A DNA stretch of 64,000 bases from Streptomyces sp. P3 (GCA_016893485.2 JAFEKX020000001.1:6031501-6095500), one strand, 5' to 3'; numbered from the stretch's first letter, positions 9,573 to 19,844 are shown. The notes: generated by a model not told the origin, from the letters alone. Program-made: numbers and translations.

Positions 9573-10507
9573 CTACCCCCGCCGCTCCAGCGACCGCGCG
9601 ATCTCCACAGCCCGCCGCTCGGACGTCACGCCCTCCAGACGGAACGTCAGGTTCTCGCCCGGTACCCCACCGGCTACGTGGGTCCACAGCAGCGTCGGCC
9701 CCGCCGTCCGCTCCTCCCGCGTATAGCGGCGCCCGTCCGCGCCCACCAGCCAGAAGCTCAGCAGATGCGGTCGCGCGAACCACAGCGCCGGGTTCTGTAT
9801 GCCCTCCGGCGGGACCGTCCCGTCCAGCGACAGCCACTCCGGCGGCTCGCGCACCGACTTGGCGAAACCGACGTCCAGCCGCGCCGGATACTCGTCGACC
9901 CGGACCGTGTGTCCGCTCTCCCGCCAGCACAGGCTCACCAGAAAGCGCCCCTGTGGTTCGGCGGTCACCGTCACCGCGTCCGGCACCCCCAACGCGTCCG
10001 GCACCAGCGGCTCGAACCCCGCCCGCTGACGGGCCTGCGCCAGCGTCACCGACCGCCCGCACCCCGGCACCTCGGCCCCGGGCGAGGGCACCGCGGACGG
10101 GTCGTACCGCACCTCGACCCCGCCGAAGCCGAACCAGTCGAAGACCGCCGCCCGCACCGGGGGCGTGAGCACGAGCACCGTCAGCAGACCGCACAGGCCT
10201 GCCACCAGCGCCCGCCGCCGCAGCCGCGTCCAGCGCCGGACCGCGTGCAGCCGCGCCGGACCCCGGTCGGGCCCGGCTCCTGGACGGGGACCGGGAGGTG
10301 CTCGGCCAATATCTGCGCCAGCACCCGCTCGACCATCGTCTCGGACCCGGCGCCCCCGACACCGCCCCGCGCGTCCAGCGAACGCCCCAACGCCCGCAAC
10401 TCGGCGGGCAATCGGGAGGCGTCCACGTGCCCGTCGCGGCCCGCCGGCCGGCGCCCGGCGTCCTCACCGGCGCCGTCATCGTCGTAGGACTCCCGTCCGT
10501 CACTCAT
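9573..10507 (-). CDS. Probable membrane-anchored anti-sigma factor or sigma-operon partner, one frameshift
   Basis: About 311 residues. An acidic cytosolic N-terminus of about 100 residues (SDGRESYDDDGAGEDAG, ETMVERVLAQILAEHL) leads to one membrane helix (ALVAGLCGLLTVLVL). An extracytoplasmic domain of about 200 residues follows (FDWFGFGGVEVRYDP, EYPARLDVGF, ending RSLERRG). The start ATG at 10507 overlaps the sigma gene's stop by 8 bases, which implies translational coupling. Position and topology are those of a membrane anti-sigma, but no zinc HxxxCxxC motif is visible. The frame breaks near 10265 in a G/C run. Confidence 0.6.
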
Positions 10508-11060
10508 TCTCGTCACCCCCTTCCCGAGGTCGGAAATCCGGCAGCAAGCGACCCAGTTTCTTCAGGGCGCGGTTCAGTCGGGACTTCACCGTGCCGCGTG
10601 GCCAGCCCAGGGCCTGGGCTGTCTCCGGCTCGTCCATCTCCAGGAGATAGCGGTAGGTCACGACCAGGCGGTGGTCCTCGCTCAGCTGCTCCAGGGCGGA
10701 CAGCAGGGCCGCGCGGCGCTCGGTCTCCAGGGTGGCGACCGCCGGGTCCGCCGATTCCGGTATCAGCGGCTCGGCCTCCGCGAACGACGCCTCCCGGCCG
10801 GCGAGCGTGCGCTGACGCGCCGCCGTTCGCACTGTGTTCCTCGTCTCATTGGCGACGATCGACAGCAGCCACGGCTTGAACGCCGCGCCGTCCCGGAACG
10901 TGCCCAGCGCGCAGTACGCCTTGACGAAGGCCTGCTGCACCACGTCCTCCGCGTCCGCTCCCGCCCCGAGCGCCGCGGCCGCCCTGAGTGCGATGCCCGT
11001 GTGGGCCAGCACCAGCTCCGCGTACGCCTCCGGCTCTCCGGCGCGTACGCGTGCGATCAC
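10500..11060 (-). CDS. ECF-family RNA polymerase sigma factor
   Basis: An intact sigma-70 family ECF protein of about 186 residues. Region 2 includes AEDVVQQAFVKAYCALGTF, the core-binding and -10 contact helices. Region 4 includes LSEDHRLVVTYRYLLEMDEPETAQALGWPRGTVKSRLNRALKKL, here quoted by its ends: LSEDHRLVV and GTVKSRLNRALKKL form the -35 reading helix-turn-helix. The annotated GTG at 11060 has its nearest GGAGG about 20 bases away, so translation may begin a few codons upstream. A GGAACC-N16-TGTAAC promoter-like pair lies upstream (11108-11135), consistent with autoregulation. Confidence 0.88.
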   Translation of the reverse strand: MIARVRAGEPEAYAELVLAHTGIALRAAAALGAGADAEDVVQQAFVKAYCALGTFRDGAAFKPWLLSIVANETRNTVRTAARQRTLAGREASFAEAEPLIPESADPAVATLETERRAALLSALEQLSEDHRLVVTYRYLLEMDEPETAQALGWPRGTVKSRLNRALKKLGRLLPDFRPREGGDENE

Positions 11061-11107
11061 CGCGGCCTCATCGACGATGCGGCCCCCTCCCGCGTTCTCA
11101 CACTCTT

Positions 11108-11135
11108 GTTACACCGCCAGGGCCCCATCGGTTCC
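11108..11135 (-). promoter_or_regulatory. ECF-type promoter candidate for the sigma factor operon
   Basis: On the minus strand, GGAACC (11130-11135) and TGTAAC (11108-11113) are separated by 16 bases, and the sigma gene starts 48 bases downstream. GGAAC is the classic -35 of ECF sigma factors, and such genes often read their own promoter. Confidence 0.45.
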
Positions 11136-11190
11136 CACCTGTTTCCGACCAGTTCCGGACCGGCCCCCAACACCTGAGAGAATGGTGAAC

Positions 11191-12205
11191 ATGGCCTCTG
11201 ACCGACCCCGCGTGCTCTCCGGAATCCAGCCCACAGCAGGCTCGTTCCACCTCGGCAACTACCTCGGCGCCGTGCGCCAGTGGGTGGCCCTGCAGGAGTC
11301 CCACGACGCGTTCTACATGGTCGTCGACCTGCACGCGATCACGGTCCCGCAGGACCCGGCGGACCTGCGCGCCAACACCCGGCTCGCCACCGCGCAGCTG
11401 CTGGCCGCCGGACTCGACCCGGAGCGCTGCACGCTCTTCGTCCAGAGCCATGTCCCCGAGCACGCCCAGCTCGCCTGGGTCATGAACTGCCTGACCGGCT
11501 TCGGCGAGGCGTCCCGCATGACCCAGTTCAAGGACAAGTCCGCCAAGCAGGGCGCCGACCGCGCCAGCGTCGGCCTGTTCACGTACCCGATCCTCCAGGT
11601 CGCCGACATCCTCCTGTACCAGGCGCACGAGGTACCGGTCGGCGAGGACCAGCGCCAGCACATCGAGCTGACCCGCGACCTCGCCGAGCGCTTCAACGGC
11701 CGCTACGGCGAGACCTTCACGATCCCGAAGCCGTACATCCTGAAGGAGACGGCGAAGATCTACGACCTTCAGGACCCGTCGATCAAGATGAGCAAGTCGG
11801 CGTCCACCCCGAAAGGGCCTCATCAACCTTCTCGACGACCCGAAGGCGACGGCCAAGAAGGTCAAGAGCGCGGTCACCGACACGGACACCGTGATCCGCT
11901 ACGACGCGGTGAACAAGCCCGGCGTCAGCAACCTCCTGACCATCCAGTCCACCCTCACCGGCAAGTCGGTAGCCGAGCTGGAGCAGGAGTACGAGGGCAA
12001 GATGTACGGGGCGCTCAAGACGGACCTCGCCGAGATCATGGTCGAGTTCGTGACGCCCTTCAGGGAGCGCACCCAGCAGTATCTGGACGACCCGGAGACG
12101 CTCGACGCGATCCTCGCCAAGGGCGCCGAGAAGGCGCGCGCCGTCGCGGCCGAGACCCTCGCCCAGGCGTACGACCGGGTCGGCTTCCTGCCCGCCAAGC
12201 ACTGA
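11191..12205 (+). CDS. trpS: Tryptophanyl-tRNA synthetase, one frameshift
   Basis: A class I aminoacyl-tRNA synthetase of about 337 residues that charges tRNA-Trp. The ATP-site motif corresponding to HIGH is seen in GSFHLGNYLGA (about 16-26), and KMSKSAS is the second signature. Other family parts include GEASRMTQFKDKS and VPVGEDQRQHIELTRD. The frame breaks at about 11813-11816: the run GAAAGGG appears to carry one extra A, and removing it restores STPKGLINLLDDPK. This gene is essential in most bacteria, so the break is very probably an error. ATG 11191 is chosen; ATG 11182 (MVNMAS) is the alternative. Confidence 0.93.
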
Positions 12206-12368
12206 GGCGCACGACCGCACTGACGTACCACTGGACAGAGCGCTGCACATCACTACGGTTGCGCCTGCCCACAACTCGGTCGTGGCCGTACAGTCGATAG
12301 CCGGGTGGCCGCACGCGTGGCCGCCCCCGCTCACCATCAGCACCATCTACAGGACGACAGGAGACGAC

Positions 12369-12948
12369 GTGGGGACCGTAACGATCGGTGTGTCGATCGC
12401 GGTCCCGGAGCCTCACGGCAGCCTGCTCCAGGAGCGGCGCGCGGGCTTCGGCGACGCCGCTGCTCACGGCATCCCCACGCACGTCACGCTGTTGCCGCCG
12501 ACCGAGCTGGACGCCTCGCAACTGCCCGCGGTCGAGGCCCATCTCGTCGAGGTCGCCACCGCCGGGCGCCCCTTCCCGATGCGGCTGTCCGGCACCGGCA
12601 CCTTCCGGCCGCTGTCCCCGGTGGTCTACGTCCAGGTCGTCGAGGGCGCCGCGGCCTGCAGCTGGCTGCAGAAGCAGATCCGTCATGCCTCCGGGCCGAT
12701 GGCACGCGAACTGCACTTCCCGTACCACCCGCACGTCACCGTGGCGCACGGCATCGACGACGCGTTGATGGACCGTGCTTTCGAAGCGCTCGCCGACTAC
12801 CGCGCGGAGTGGTCGTGCACCGGCTTCGCGCTCTACGAGCAGGGCGCCGACGGCGTCTGGCGCAAGCTCCGGGAGTTCGCCTTCGGGAGCCGTCGTACCG
12901 CCCCAGGCGGCCCACACCGAGCGCGGCACGATCCCCAGCCACCAGTAG
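12369..12948 (+). CDS. 2'-5' RNA ligase/cyclic phosphodiesterase-like protein (2H superfamily)
   Basis: About 192 residues of the 2H phosphoesterase fold. The two defining HxT motifs are present: HVTLLPP at about 38 and HVTVAHG at about 124. Relatives hydrolyse 2'-5' or cyclic phosphodiester bonds in nucleotides or RNA, but the physiological substrate of the Streptomyces proteins is unknown. The GTG at 12369 is preceded by GACAGGAG. The frame breaks near 12888 (FAFGS). After repair the protein ends AAHTERGTIP then a few residues before a TAG at 12946-12948. It lies convergent to the reductase gene that ends at 12983. Confidence 0.75.
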
Positions 12949-12982
12949 ACGGTCGACAACTCACGGCTCGCCCCCGAAGGGG

Positions 12983-13735
12983 TCACACCGGAAGGCGTCG
13001 GAACAGCGCCCTGGGCAGATGCCGCAGCGCCGCCATCACCACGCGCAGTGTCCGGGCACCCAGACCGTCTCCGAACGTCGGCGCAGGCCCAGTTCGATCG
13101 CCGTGGCGACGGCTCCGGGGTCGTCGCGAGCAGGGTCTCCTCCCGGCCGGCCGTCATCTTCGACCGCACGAACCCCGGCCGTACGACCATGACGTGCACC
13201 CCGGTGCCGTGCAGCGCGTCGCCCAGCCCCTGGGTGAAGGTGTCCAGGCCGGCCTTGCTGGAGCCGTAGATGAAGTCCGCGCGGCGGGCCCTCTCGCCGG
13301 CCACGGAGGAGAGCACCACCAGGGACCCGTGCCCCTGGGTCTGCAACGCCCGCGCGCTGACCAGACCGGACGCCACGGCACCGATGTAGTTGGTCCGCGC
13401 CACGTGCAACGCGGCGGCCGGTTCCCGCTCGTCCTGCGCCTGGTCGCCGAGGACCCCGAAGGCGAGCAGCACCATGTCGACGTCGCCCTCCGCGAAGACC
13501 TTGCCGAGGACGATCTCGTGGGAGTCGGGGTCGAGCGCGTCGAAGGCGACGGTGTGGACCTCGGCCCCCAGGACACGCAGTTCCGAAGCGGCCGTCTCCA
13601 GGGCGGGCGACGGACGGCCCGCCAGCCACACCGTGCGGGTGCTGCGGGCGATCATCCGGCGAGCGGTGGCCAACGCGATCTCGGACGTACCACCGAGGAC
13701 GAGCAGGGACTGGGGAGACCGAAAGCGTCCTTCAC
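12983..13735 (-). CDS. SDR-family oxidoreductase, DprE2-like (decaprenylphosphoryl-2-keto-pentose reductase type), three frameshifts
   Basis: About 251 residues of the short-chain dehydrogenase fold. GGTSEIALATARRMI near residue 13 is the NAD(P)-binding turn in the form GGTSEIG/A typical of DprE2. NYIGAVASGLVSA, LSSVAGERARR and the YxxxK pair (YGSSK) mark the active site. DprE2 relatives reduce a keto sugar on a polyprenyl carrier to make an arabinose donor. No DprE1 partner is visible here, so the substrate is open. Breaks occur near 13717, 13125 and 13057. The repaired C-terminus is RHLPRALFRRLPV, stopping at 12983. The GTG start at 13735 reads MKDAFGLPQSLLVLGG after repair. Confidence 0.75.
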
Positions 13736-14151
13736 GACAGCTCCTAGGGGTTCGATTCGATGAGGGGTCCGGGCCGATCGGAGACGGAAGGGGGGCTACG
13801 GGGAGCGCGGGCCGAAACGGGGAGGTCCGACGTGAGGGGAGCGTCGATACGGGGGGGCGGCCCGACGAGGCGTGTGCGTCGATACGGCGACGGCTCGACG
13901 GGAGACATGAGCCGACCGTCCGGTGACGGAAGCGGAGTCGGCAGCCATGCCTGTGACCGTATCGTCACCTTATGAGCGATACGCCGTGCGCCGTCGGCGC
14001 CCTCCCGAGATGGGTGATTAGTCGGATGTCGCTCACTATTTGCGGAGTTCGGCCCAGTCGTGCGGCGCTTGCGCGTTCTTGGGGTACCCGCACACTGGTC
14101 CTCCGCGAGGGAGGTCGCATTCAGGTCATGGACTGAGGGCAGAATCGGATC
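13736..14151. other. Intergenic region of 416 bases with short repeats, no gene seen
   Basis: No reading frame with good codon bias is visible. The region holds a 12-base direct repeat, GCGTCGATACGG, at 13841-13852 and 13876-13887, and a GTGAC-N6-GTCAC inverted repeat at 13953-13968. It should contain divergent promoters for the reductase gene (minus) and the YihY gene (plus). Confidence 0.5.
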
Positions 14152-15101
14152 ATGGACTGGCTGAAGAAGCTCCCCTTCATCGGGCCGCTGGTGGCGCGCC
14201 TGATGCTCACGCACGCGTGGCGGTCGTACGAGCGGCTGGACCGGGTGAAGTGGGCGCAGCTGGCCGCCGCCATGACGTTCATCAGCTTCATCGCCCTGTT
14301 CCCGCTGCTGACCGTGGCCGCCGCGATCGCCGCCGCGACCCTCAGCACCGACCAGCAGCACGAACTGCAGAACAAGATCGCCGAGCAGGTCCCCGGCATC
14401 TCCGACCAGCTCAACATCGGTTCCCTGGTGGACAACGCGGGCACCATCGGCCTCATCGCCGGTGCCGTCCTGCTGTTCACCGGCATCGGCTGGGTCGGCT
14501 CGATGCGGGAGTGTCTGCGCGCGGTGTGGGAGCTGCCCGACCGCGACGAGAACCCCCTCCTGCGCAAGCTCATCGACACCGGAGTGCTGCTCGGGCTGGG
14601 CGGCGCCGTCCTCGCGACGATCGCCATCTCGACCGTCGCCTCCGCCCTGGTCGACTGGATCAGCCGTGAAATGGGCCTGGTCGAGGGCGGCTGGGGCGGG
14701 ATCCTATTGCGCATCGCCGCGTTCGCCGTCGCCGTGTTCGTCGACTTCCTGCTGCTGCTGTACGTCCTGACGCTGCTGCCCGGCGTCGAACCCCGCGCCG
14801 CCGGCTCTCCGTGGCCGCGCTGATCGGCGCGGTCGGCTTCGAACTGCTGAAGCTGCTGCTGAGCGGCTACATCCAGGGCGTCGCCGCGAAGAGCATGTAC
14901 GGCGCGTTCGGCGTCCCCGTGGCGCTGCTGCTGTGGATGAACTTCACCTCGAAGCTGGTCCTGTTCTGCGCCGCCTGGACGGCGACGCCGAGCAAGGACG
15001 AACCCGAGGACGACGCCTACGACCCGGCCGACGAGACCGAGAACCCCAAGGTCAGGGACGACGGCGCCGAACCAGGTCCGGCAGCGGCCATCGCCGGTTG
15101 A
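14152..15101 (+). CDS. YihY/BrkB-family integral membrane protein, one frameshift
   Basis: About 316 residues with six membrane helices. The family marks include HAWRSYERLDRVKWAQLAAA, then the first helix (FISFIALFPLLTVAAAIAA), and LLFTGIGWVGSMRECLRAVW. The helix FELLKLLLSGYIQG and ALLLWMNFTSKLVLFCAAW near the end are typical. YihY/BrkB proteins are of uncertain function, once linked to RNase BN by mistake. The frame breaks near 14793 (GVEPR); one base restores the last 105 residues. Its C-terminal 50 bases overlap the end of the convergent carboxypeptidase gene. Confidence 0.82.
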
Positions 15102-16349
15102 CCAGGAAGACCCCGGCCGCGAGCAGCACCAGCAGCCCGCCGGCGACGGCGAGCGCGATCCCGACGCCGCTCGAACCCTCGTCCTCCGAAGCCGCCGCCG
15201 AGGCCGATCCACTGGCGGCCGGCTTCGTGGACGTGTCCCCGCCCGCCTCCCCGGAGGCCGTCGCGCCCGGCTGTGCGCTCGCCTGCGGGACGTTCTTCGG
15301 CGGGACCAGCTCACCCACCGGCTGGACCTTCCCGTCCGCCTGGAAGCCCCAGTCGAGGATCTTCGCGGCCTCCTTGTAGACCTCGTTGTGCTCGTTCTTC
15401 TCCGGGTTCATGACGGTCACCAGGAGCACCTTGCCGTTGCGTTCGGCGACGCCGGTGAAGGTCGCGCCCGCGTTGGTGGTGTTGCCGTTCTTGACGCCCG
15501 CGATGCCCGGGTACACCGACACGTCCGAGTCGCCGCTCAGCAGCCGGTTGGTGTTGCGGATGTCGAAGGTCCCGCGGACCGACTTGCCCTTCTGCTTCGT
15601 CGTCTCGCCCGGGAATTTCGCGCTCACCGTGGAGCAGTACTCCCGGAAGTCCTTCTTCTGCAGCCCGGAGCGCGCGAAGAGCGTCAGGTCGTACGCCGAC
15701 GACACCTGCCCCGGCTCGTCGTAGCCGTCCGGCGTCACCACGTGCGTGTCCAGCGCCTGGAGGTCCTGGGCGTGCGTGTTCATGTCGGCGACGGTCTTGT
15801 CGACGCCCCCGTACATGTGCGACAGGGTGTGCACCGCGTCGTTCCCCGAGCGTAGGAAGACCCCGAGCCACAGGTCGTGGACCGTGTAGCTCTCGCCCTC
15901 CTTTATCGGCACCACGCTGGAGCCGGCGCCCATCCCCGCCAGGTCGGACGGGACCACCTTGTGCTCGGTCGTCCTCGGGAACTTCGGCATCACCGTGTCC
16001 GCGAACAGCATCTTCAGGGTGCTCGCCGGAGGCAGCCGCCAATGGGCGTTGTGCGCGGCGAGCACCGCGCCCGACTCGGCGTCGCTCACGATCCACGACC
16101 GCGCGGTCACGTCCTTCGGCAGCACCGGGACTCCGGACGTCAGATTGACCTGCGTCCCCGCCAGGCCGAGGCGGGCACCGCCCACCGACGACATGTTCGC
16201 CGGGGAGTCGCCGTAGGGGTCACCGACGAACTCGGGGTCGGCGTCGGGCTCGGGGCCGCGAGGGCGACGGGCGCGGTCAGCGCGAGGGACGACAGGGCGG
16301 CGGAGAGCACCAGCAGGGGTCGCCTGACGGTCTGCAGTGGAGCGGGCAC
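15052..16349 (-). CDS. D-alanyl-D-alanine carboxypeptidase (peptidase S11), secreted and membrane-anchored
   Basis: About 432 residues. A signal peptide (LLVLSAALSSLALTAPVALA) starts at the GTG 16349 in a frame that joins the main one if one C is added near 16203. The low-molecular-weight PBP motifs follow: SxxK in PASTLKM, SxN in RSGNDA, and KNG (GVKNGNTTNAG) where most families have KTG. A Thr/Ser/Ala-rich linker and a C-terminal helix (GIALAVAGGLLVLLAAGVFL) anchor it to the membrane. It trims the terminal D-Ala of peptidoglycan stem peptides. KNG is usual in my memory for the actinobacterial subgroup. Convergent overlap with the YihY gene is 50 bases. Confidence 0.88.
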
Positions 16350-16439
16350 GGACGAGAACGTACATGCCAGGGGACCCGAAGTCCCGTCACCCGCCCCACC
16401 CCGGACACGGGCCCCGGGGACGACGGCGATACTGGACGC

Positions 16440-16679
16440 ATGAAGCTCAGCCGCCCCGTCTCCTGGTTCCTGCTCGCCTTCGGGGTGTGGAGTTGGGTCA
16501 TCTGGGTCACTTTCATCAAAAACCTGGTCAAAGACAGCAGCGGACTGGCCTTCGACGACGGCCATCCGACGGCGTACTTCTGGGTGCACCTGACCCTCGC
16601 CATCGTGTCCTTCGTATTGGGGACGGTCATCGGGGGCCTCGGGTTGCGTGGACTGCGCGCACTGCGCCGGACCTCATAA
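16440..16679 (+). CDS. Small two-helix membrane protein of the SCO4848 family
   Basis: An intact 79-residue protein. Two hydrophobic helices (about 7-27, WFLLAFGVWSWVIWVTF, and about 49-68, HLTLAIVSFVLGTVIGG) flank a short loop, and the tail is basic (LRGLRALRRTS). It matches the conserved actinobacterial SCO4848 family by order and sequence, from memory. Function is unknown. It sits 4 bases upstream of the metallophosphoesterase gene and is probably cotranscribed with it. It is divergent from the D-Ala-D-Ala carboxypeptidase. Confidence 0.8.
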   Translation: MKLSRPVSWFLLAFGVWSWVIWVTFIKNLVKDSSGLAFDDGHPTAYFWVHLTLAIVSFVLGTVIGGLGLRGLRALRRTS

Positions 16680-16683
16680 AGAA

Positions 16684-17965
16684 GTGACCGTTCTCGTGAT
16701 CGCCCTCGTGGCGCTGGTCGCCGTCGCCGTCCTCGGCGGGCTCCACTGGTACGTCTGGCGCCGCCTCGTCCGCGACACCACGCGCGGGTGGGGCCCCGCC
16801 CGCATCACGGGCACGGTGGTGCTCTCGTCGCCGGCCCGGTGCTGATGATCGCCGCCCTGGCCGCCGAGCGCGGCGGCGCGCCCTTCTGGCTCCAACAGGC
16901 CCTGGGCTGGCCCGGTTTCCTGTGGATGGCCCTGGCGATCTACCTGCTGCTGGCCGTCCTCGCGGGAGAGGTCCTACGGCCGCTGCTGCGCCGGTTCCTC
17001 GAACGGCGCGGGCAGACGGGGACGGTCGTGGCGGACGGCGCACCGCGGACCCCCTCGACGCCGGCCTCCGAAGAAGCCCCTTCCGCGCCGGCCACCGAAG
17101 AGGACCCCTCCGAGGCGGTCCCTGAAAGGCCACAGAACGCCCCCTCCCGCCGTCTCTTCGTCTCCCGCGTCGTCGGAGGCGCTGCCGCCGCCGCGGCCGT
17201 CGGGACGGTCGGCTACGGCACCTACGGCGTGCTGCGCGGGCCGAGCGTCAAGCGGGTCACCGTGCCGCTGGCCAAACTGCCGCGGTCCGCGCACGGGTTC
17301 AGGATCGCCGTGGTCAGCGACATCCACCTGGGACCGCTCCTGGGCCGGGGTTTCGCGCAGAAGGTCGTCGACACGATCAACGCCACCCAGCCCGACCTGA
17401 TCGCGGTCGTCGGTGACCTGGTCGACGGCAGCGTCAAGAACCTGGGACCCGCGGCGGCACCCCTGGCACAGCTGAAGGCCAGGCACGGGAGCTACTTCGT
17501 CACGGGGAACCACGAGTACTTCTCCGGCGCCCAACAATGGCTCGAAGAGGTCCGCACGCTGGGCATCCACCCCTGGAGAACGCCCGTACCGAACTCGCCG
17601 GATTCGACCTCGCCGGGGTCAACGACCTCCAGGGCGAGAGCGAGGGCCAGGGGCCCGACTTCGGGAAGGCGCTCGGCGACCGGGACACCACGCGCGCGTG
17701 CGTGCTGCTCGCGCATCAGCCGGTGCAGATCCACGAGGCCGTCAAGCACGGCGTGGACCTCCAGCTCTCCGGACACACCCACGGCGGCCAGCTGTGGCCC
17801 GGCAACTTCATCGCGGCGGCGGCCAATCCGACCGTCGCGGGCCTGGAGCGGTACGGCGACACCGAGTTGTACGTCAGCCGCGGCGCGGGCGCCTGGGGGC
17901 CGCCCACGCGCGTGGGGGCGCCTTCGGACATCACGGTCGTCCAACTGGCCTCGAAGCAGGCTTAG
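16684..17965 (+). CDS. Membrane-bound metallophosphoesterase (calcineurin-like), two frameshifts
   Basis: About 427 residues. Several N-terminal membrane helices (VLVIALVALVAVAVLGGLHW and later LYLLLAVLAG-like segments) are followed by an acidic linker. A twin-arginine-like stretch RRLFVSRVVGG precedes another hydrophobic segment and then the catalytic domain. Metal-binding motifs are all present: DIHLG, GDLVDG, GNHEY, and GHTHGGQ. Relatives include YkuE-type phosphodiesterases acting outside the membrane. Breaks lie near 16828 and 17572. The GTG at 16684 follows the SCO4848-family gene by 4 bases. Confidence 0.83.
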
Positions 17966-18162
17966 TTGGTGATGCCGGAGGATGCCGGCGCACTGGCTGA
18001 GAACCGCCTGTGAAACGGGCATTTAACACTCGTCGGTAAGTTCTTTCTCATCTCGGCAGAACCCTCTTCCCTCGGATGAAACTCCTGTGGTTGGGTGATC
18101 CGCGCCACTAGGGAGTGGCGTATGTGAGGGGGGCCCGGGAGGGCCCTTGGGAGGGCACACCG
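17966..18162. other. Intergenic region of about 200 bases
   Basis: Relatively AT-rich around 18015-18060 (catttaacactcgtcggtaa), which may hold the promoter of the peptide-binding protein gene. A good SD (GGGAGGGC) lies 8-12 bases before ATG 18163. No RNA gene or terminator hairpin is evident. Confidence 0.35.
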
Positions 18163-19716
18163 ATGCGGTCGGTTCGCATACGGATTCTCGCGACGCTGCT
18201 GGTTCTCGCGGCCGTGGGAGTCGGGGGCTGGCAGTTGCTGCCGTCGAACGGGAGCACGGACAGGACGATCACGGTCGGCACGACGGACGCGGTGACGTCC
18301 TCGACCCGGCCGCCGCGTACGACGCCGGTTCCTGGGCGTTGTACAGCAACGTCTTCCAGTCGCTGATGACATTCGACTCCGGGGGACGACACCCGTGCCG
18401 GACGCGGCCAAGAGCTGCGCCTTCGTGGGCGGCGGGCTGACGACGTACCGCTGTGTGGTGCGCTCGGGGCTCACGTTCCCGAGCGGGCGCGCGATGACCG
18501 CCGAGGACGTGAAGTTCTCCTTCGACCGGGTCAAGAAGATCAACTCGGATGTGGGTCCGTCGTCGCTGCTCTCCACGCTCGGCTCGGTCGACGCCTCCGG
18601 GATGACGGTCACCTTCCACCTGTCGTCCCCGGACGCCACGTTCCCGTTCAGGGTGGCCACCGGGGCAGGCGCGATCGTCGACAGCACCAAGTACCCGAAG
18701 GACGCCCCGCGCAACGGGTACCAGGTCGACGGCACCGGGCCGTACACCTTGTCCGCGTATACGAAGGACAAGAAGGCGGTCCTTTCGCCGAACAGCCACT
18801 ACAGGGGGCCGTCAAGAACACCGGCAGCGCGGTCGAGCTGCGGTACTACGCCGACTCGGACGCGCTGCAGAAGGCGTACCAGGCGAAGCAGGTCCAGGTC
18901 GCCACCCGGCAGCTGCCCCCGAAGATGCTCTCCGGGCTCTCGGCGAGCGACCCCAACCAGCGTGTGTCGGAGGCGGACAGCTCCGAGACCCGCAACCTGT
19001 ACCTCAACACCCGTAAGAACACGCCCCTGCACGACGTCCTCGTGCGGCGGGCCATGGCCTGGCTGATCAATCGCGAGCAGCTGGCCGCCACGGTGTACGA
19101 CGGCACGGTCGACCCGCTGTACTCGCTGATCCCCACCGGGATCGTCGGCCACACGACGTCGTTCTTCGACGACTACCCCTCCCAGAACACCAAGAAGGCG
19201 AAGGCACTCCTCGAAGAGGCCGGCGTTTCCCTGCCGGTGCACTTCACCTACGGCTACGGCATCGGGCACGGCGCGGGCAAGGAGGAGGCCGCCGAGCTGA
19301 AGAAGCAGCTGGAGGCGAGCGGGCTCTTCAAGGTGGACGTCAAGGGCTACGAGTGGACCGACTTCCAGAAGCGCTGGGCGACCGGCAAGCTGGACGCGTA
19401 CGCCGTCGGCTGGGTCGCCGACTACCCGGACCCGGACACCTTCGGCTCGCCGCTCGTCGGCACCGGGTCGACGATGAACACCGGCTACAGCAACAAGATC
19501 GTCGATCAACTCATCCTCAGTAGCCAGAAGTTCGCCGACCGCAGCCGCGTCGACGACGACTTCCGCGACCTCCAGGCGGACGTGGCCGACGATGTGCCGC
19601 TGATCCCGCTGTGGCAGCGCAAGGAGTACGTCGTGAGCAGCGAGGACGTCGGCGGCATCTCCTACCTCACCGACGGCACCGGCGTGTTCCGGCTGTGGGC
19701 GCTGGACTGGATCTGA
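18163..19716 (+). CDS. Family 5 ABC transporter substrate-binding protein (oligopeptide type), orphan, three frameshifts
   Basis: About 517 residues of the SBP_bac_5 family, which bind peptides, opines or nickel outside the membrane. The N-terminus is a signal-anchor (RILATLLVLAAVGVGGW) without a lipobox cysteine. Family segments include YSNVFQSLMTFDS, FPSGRAMTAEDVKFSFDRV, NGYQVDGTGPYTL, LYLNTRKNTPLHDVLVRRA and GWVADYPDPDTF. Breaks lie near 18300, 18388 and 18808. No permease or ATPase gene is adjacent, so it would have to serve a transporter encoded elsewhere or work in signalling. Confidence 0.8.
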
Positions 19717-19844
19717 CGCGGTCGCGGGACCTCCGGCGTGCTCCCGCTCCGTTGACCTTCGTTCGATCTTTTGTCCGAGTGGCGCCGGACGGCCTGCGCA
19801 CGCAGCACCATGTGACGGAGGCGTGCGCGGGGTGAGGAGCCGAC

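Noticed and set aside
7833..10487. 884-codon plus-strand frame opposite the sigma factor operon
   Set aside because: Arg/Pro-rich without any domain; third-position GC favours the minus-strand genes.
12060..13673. 537-codon minus-strand frame that includes the reductase
   Set aside because: Only the first 200 codons show SDR motifs. The rest is antisense of the 2'-5' ligase and trpS, reached because of frameshifts.
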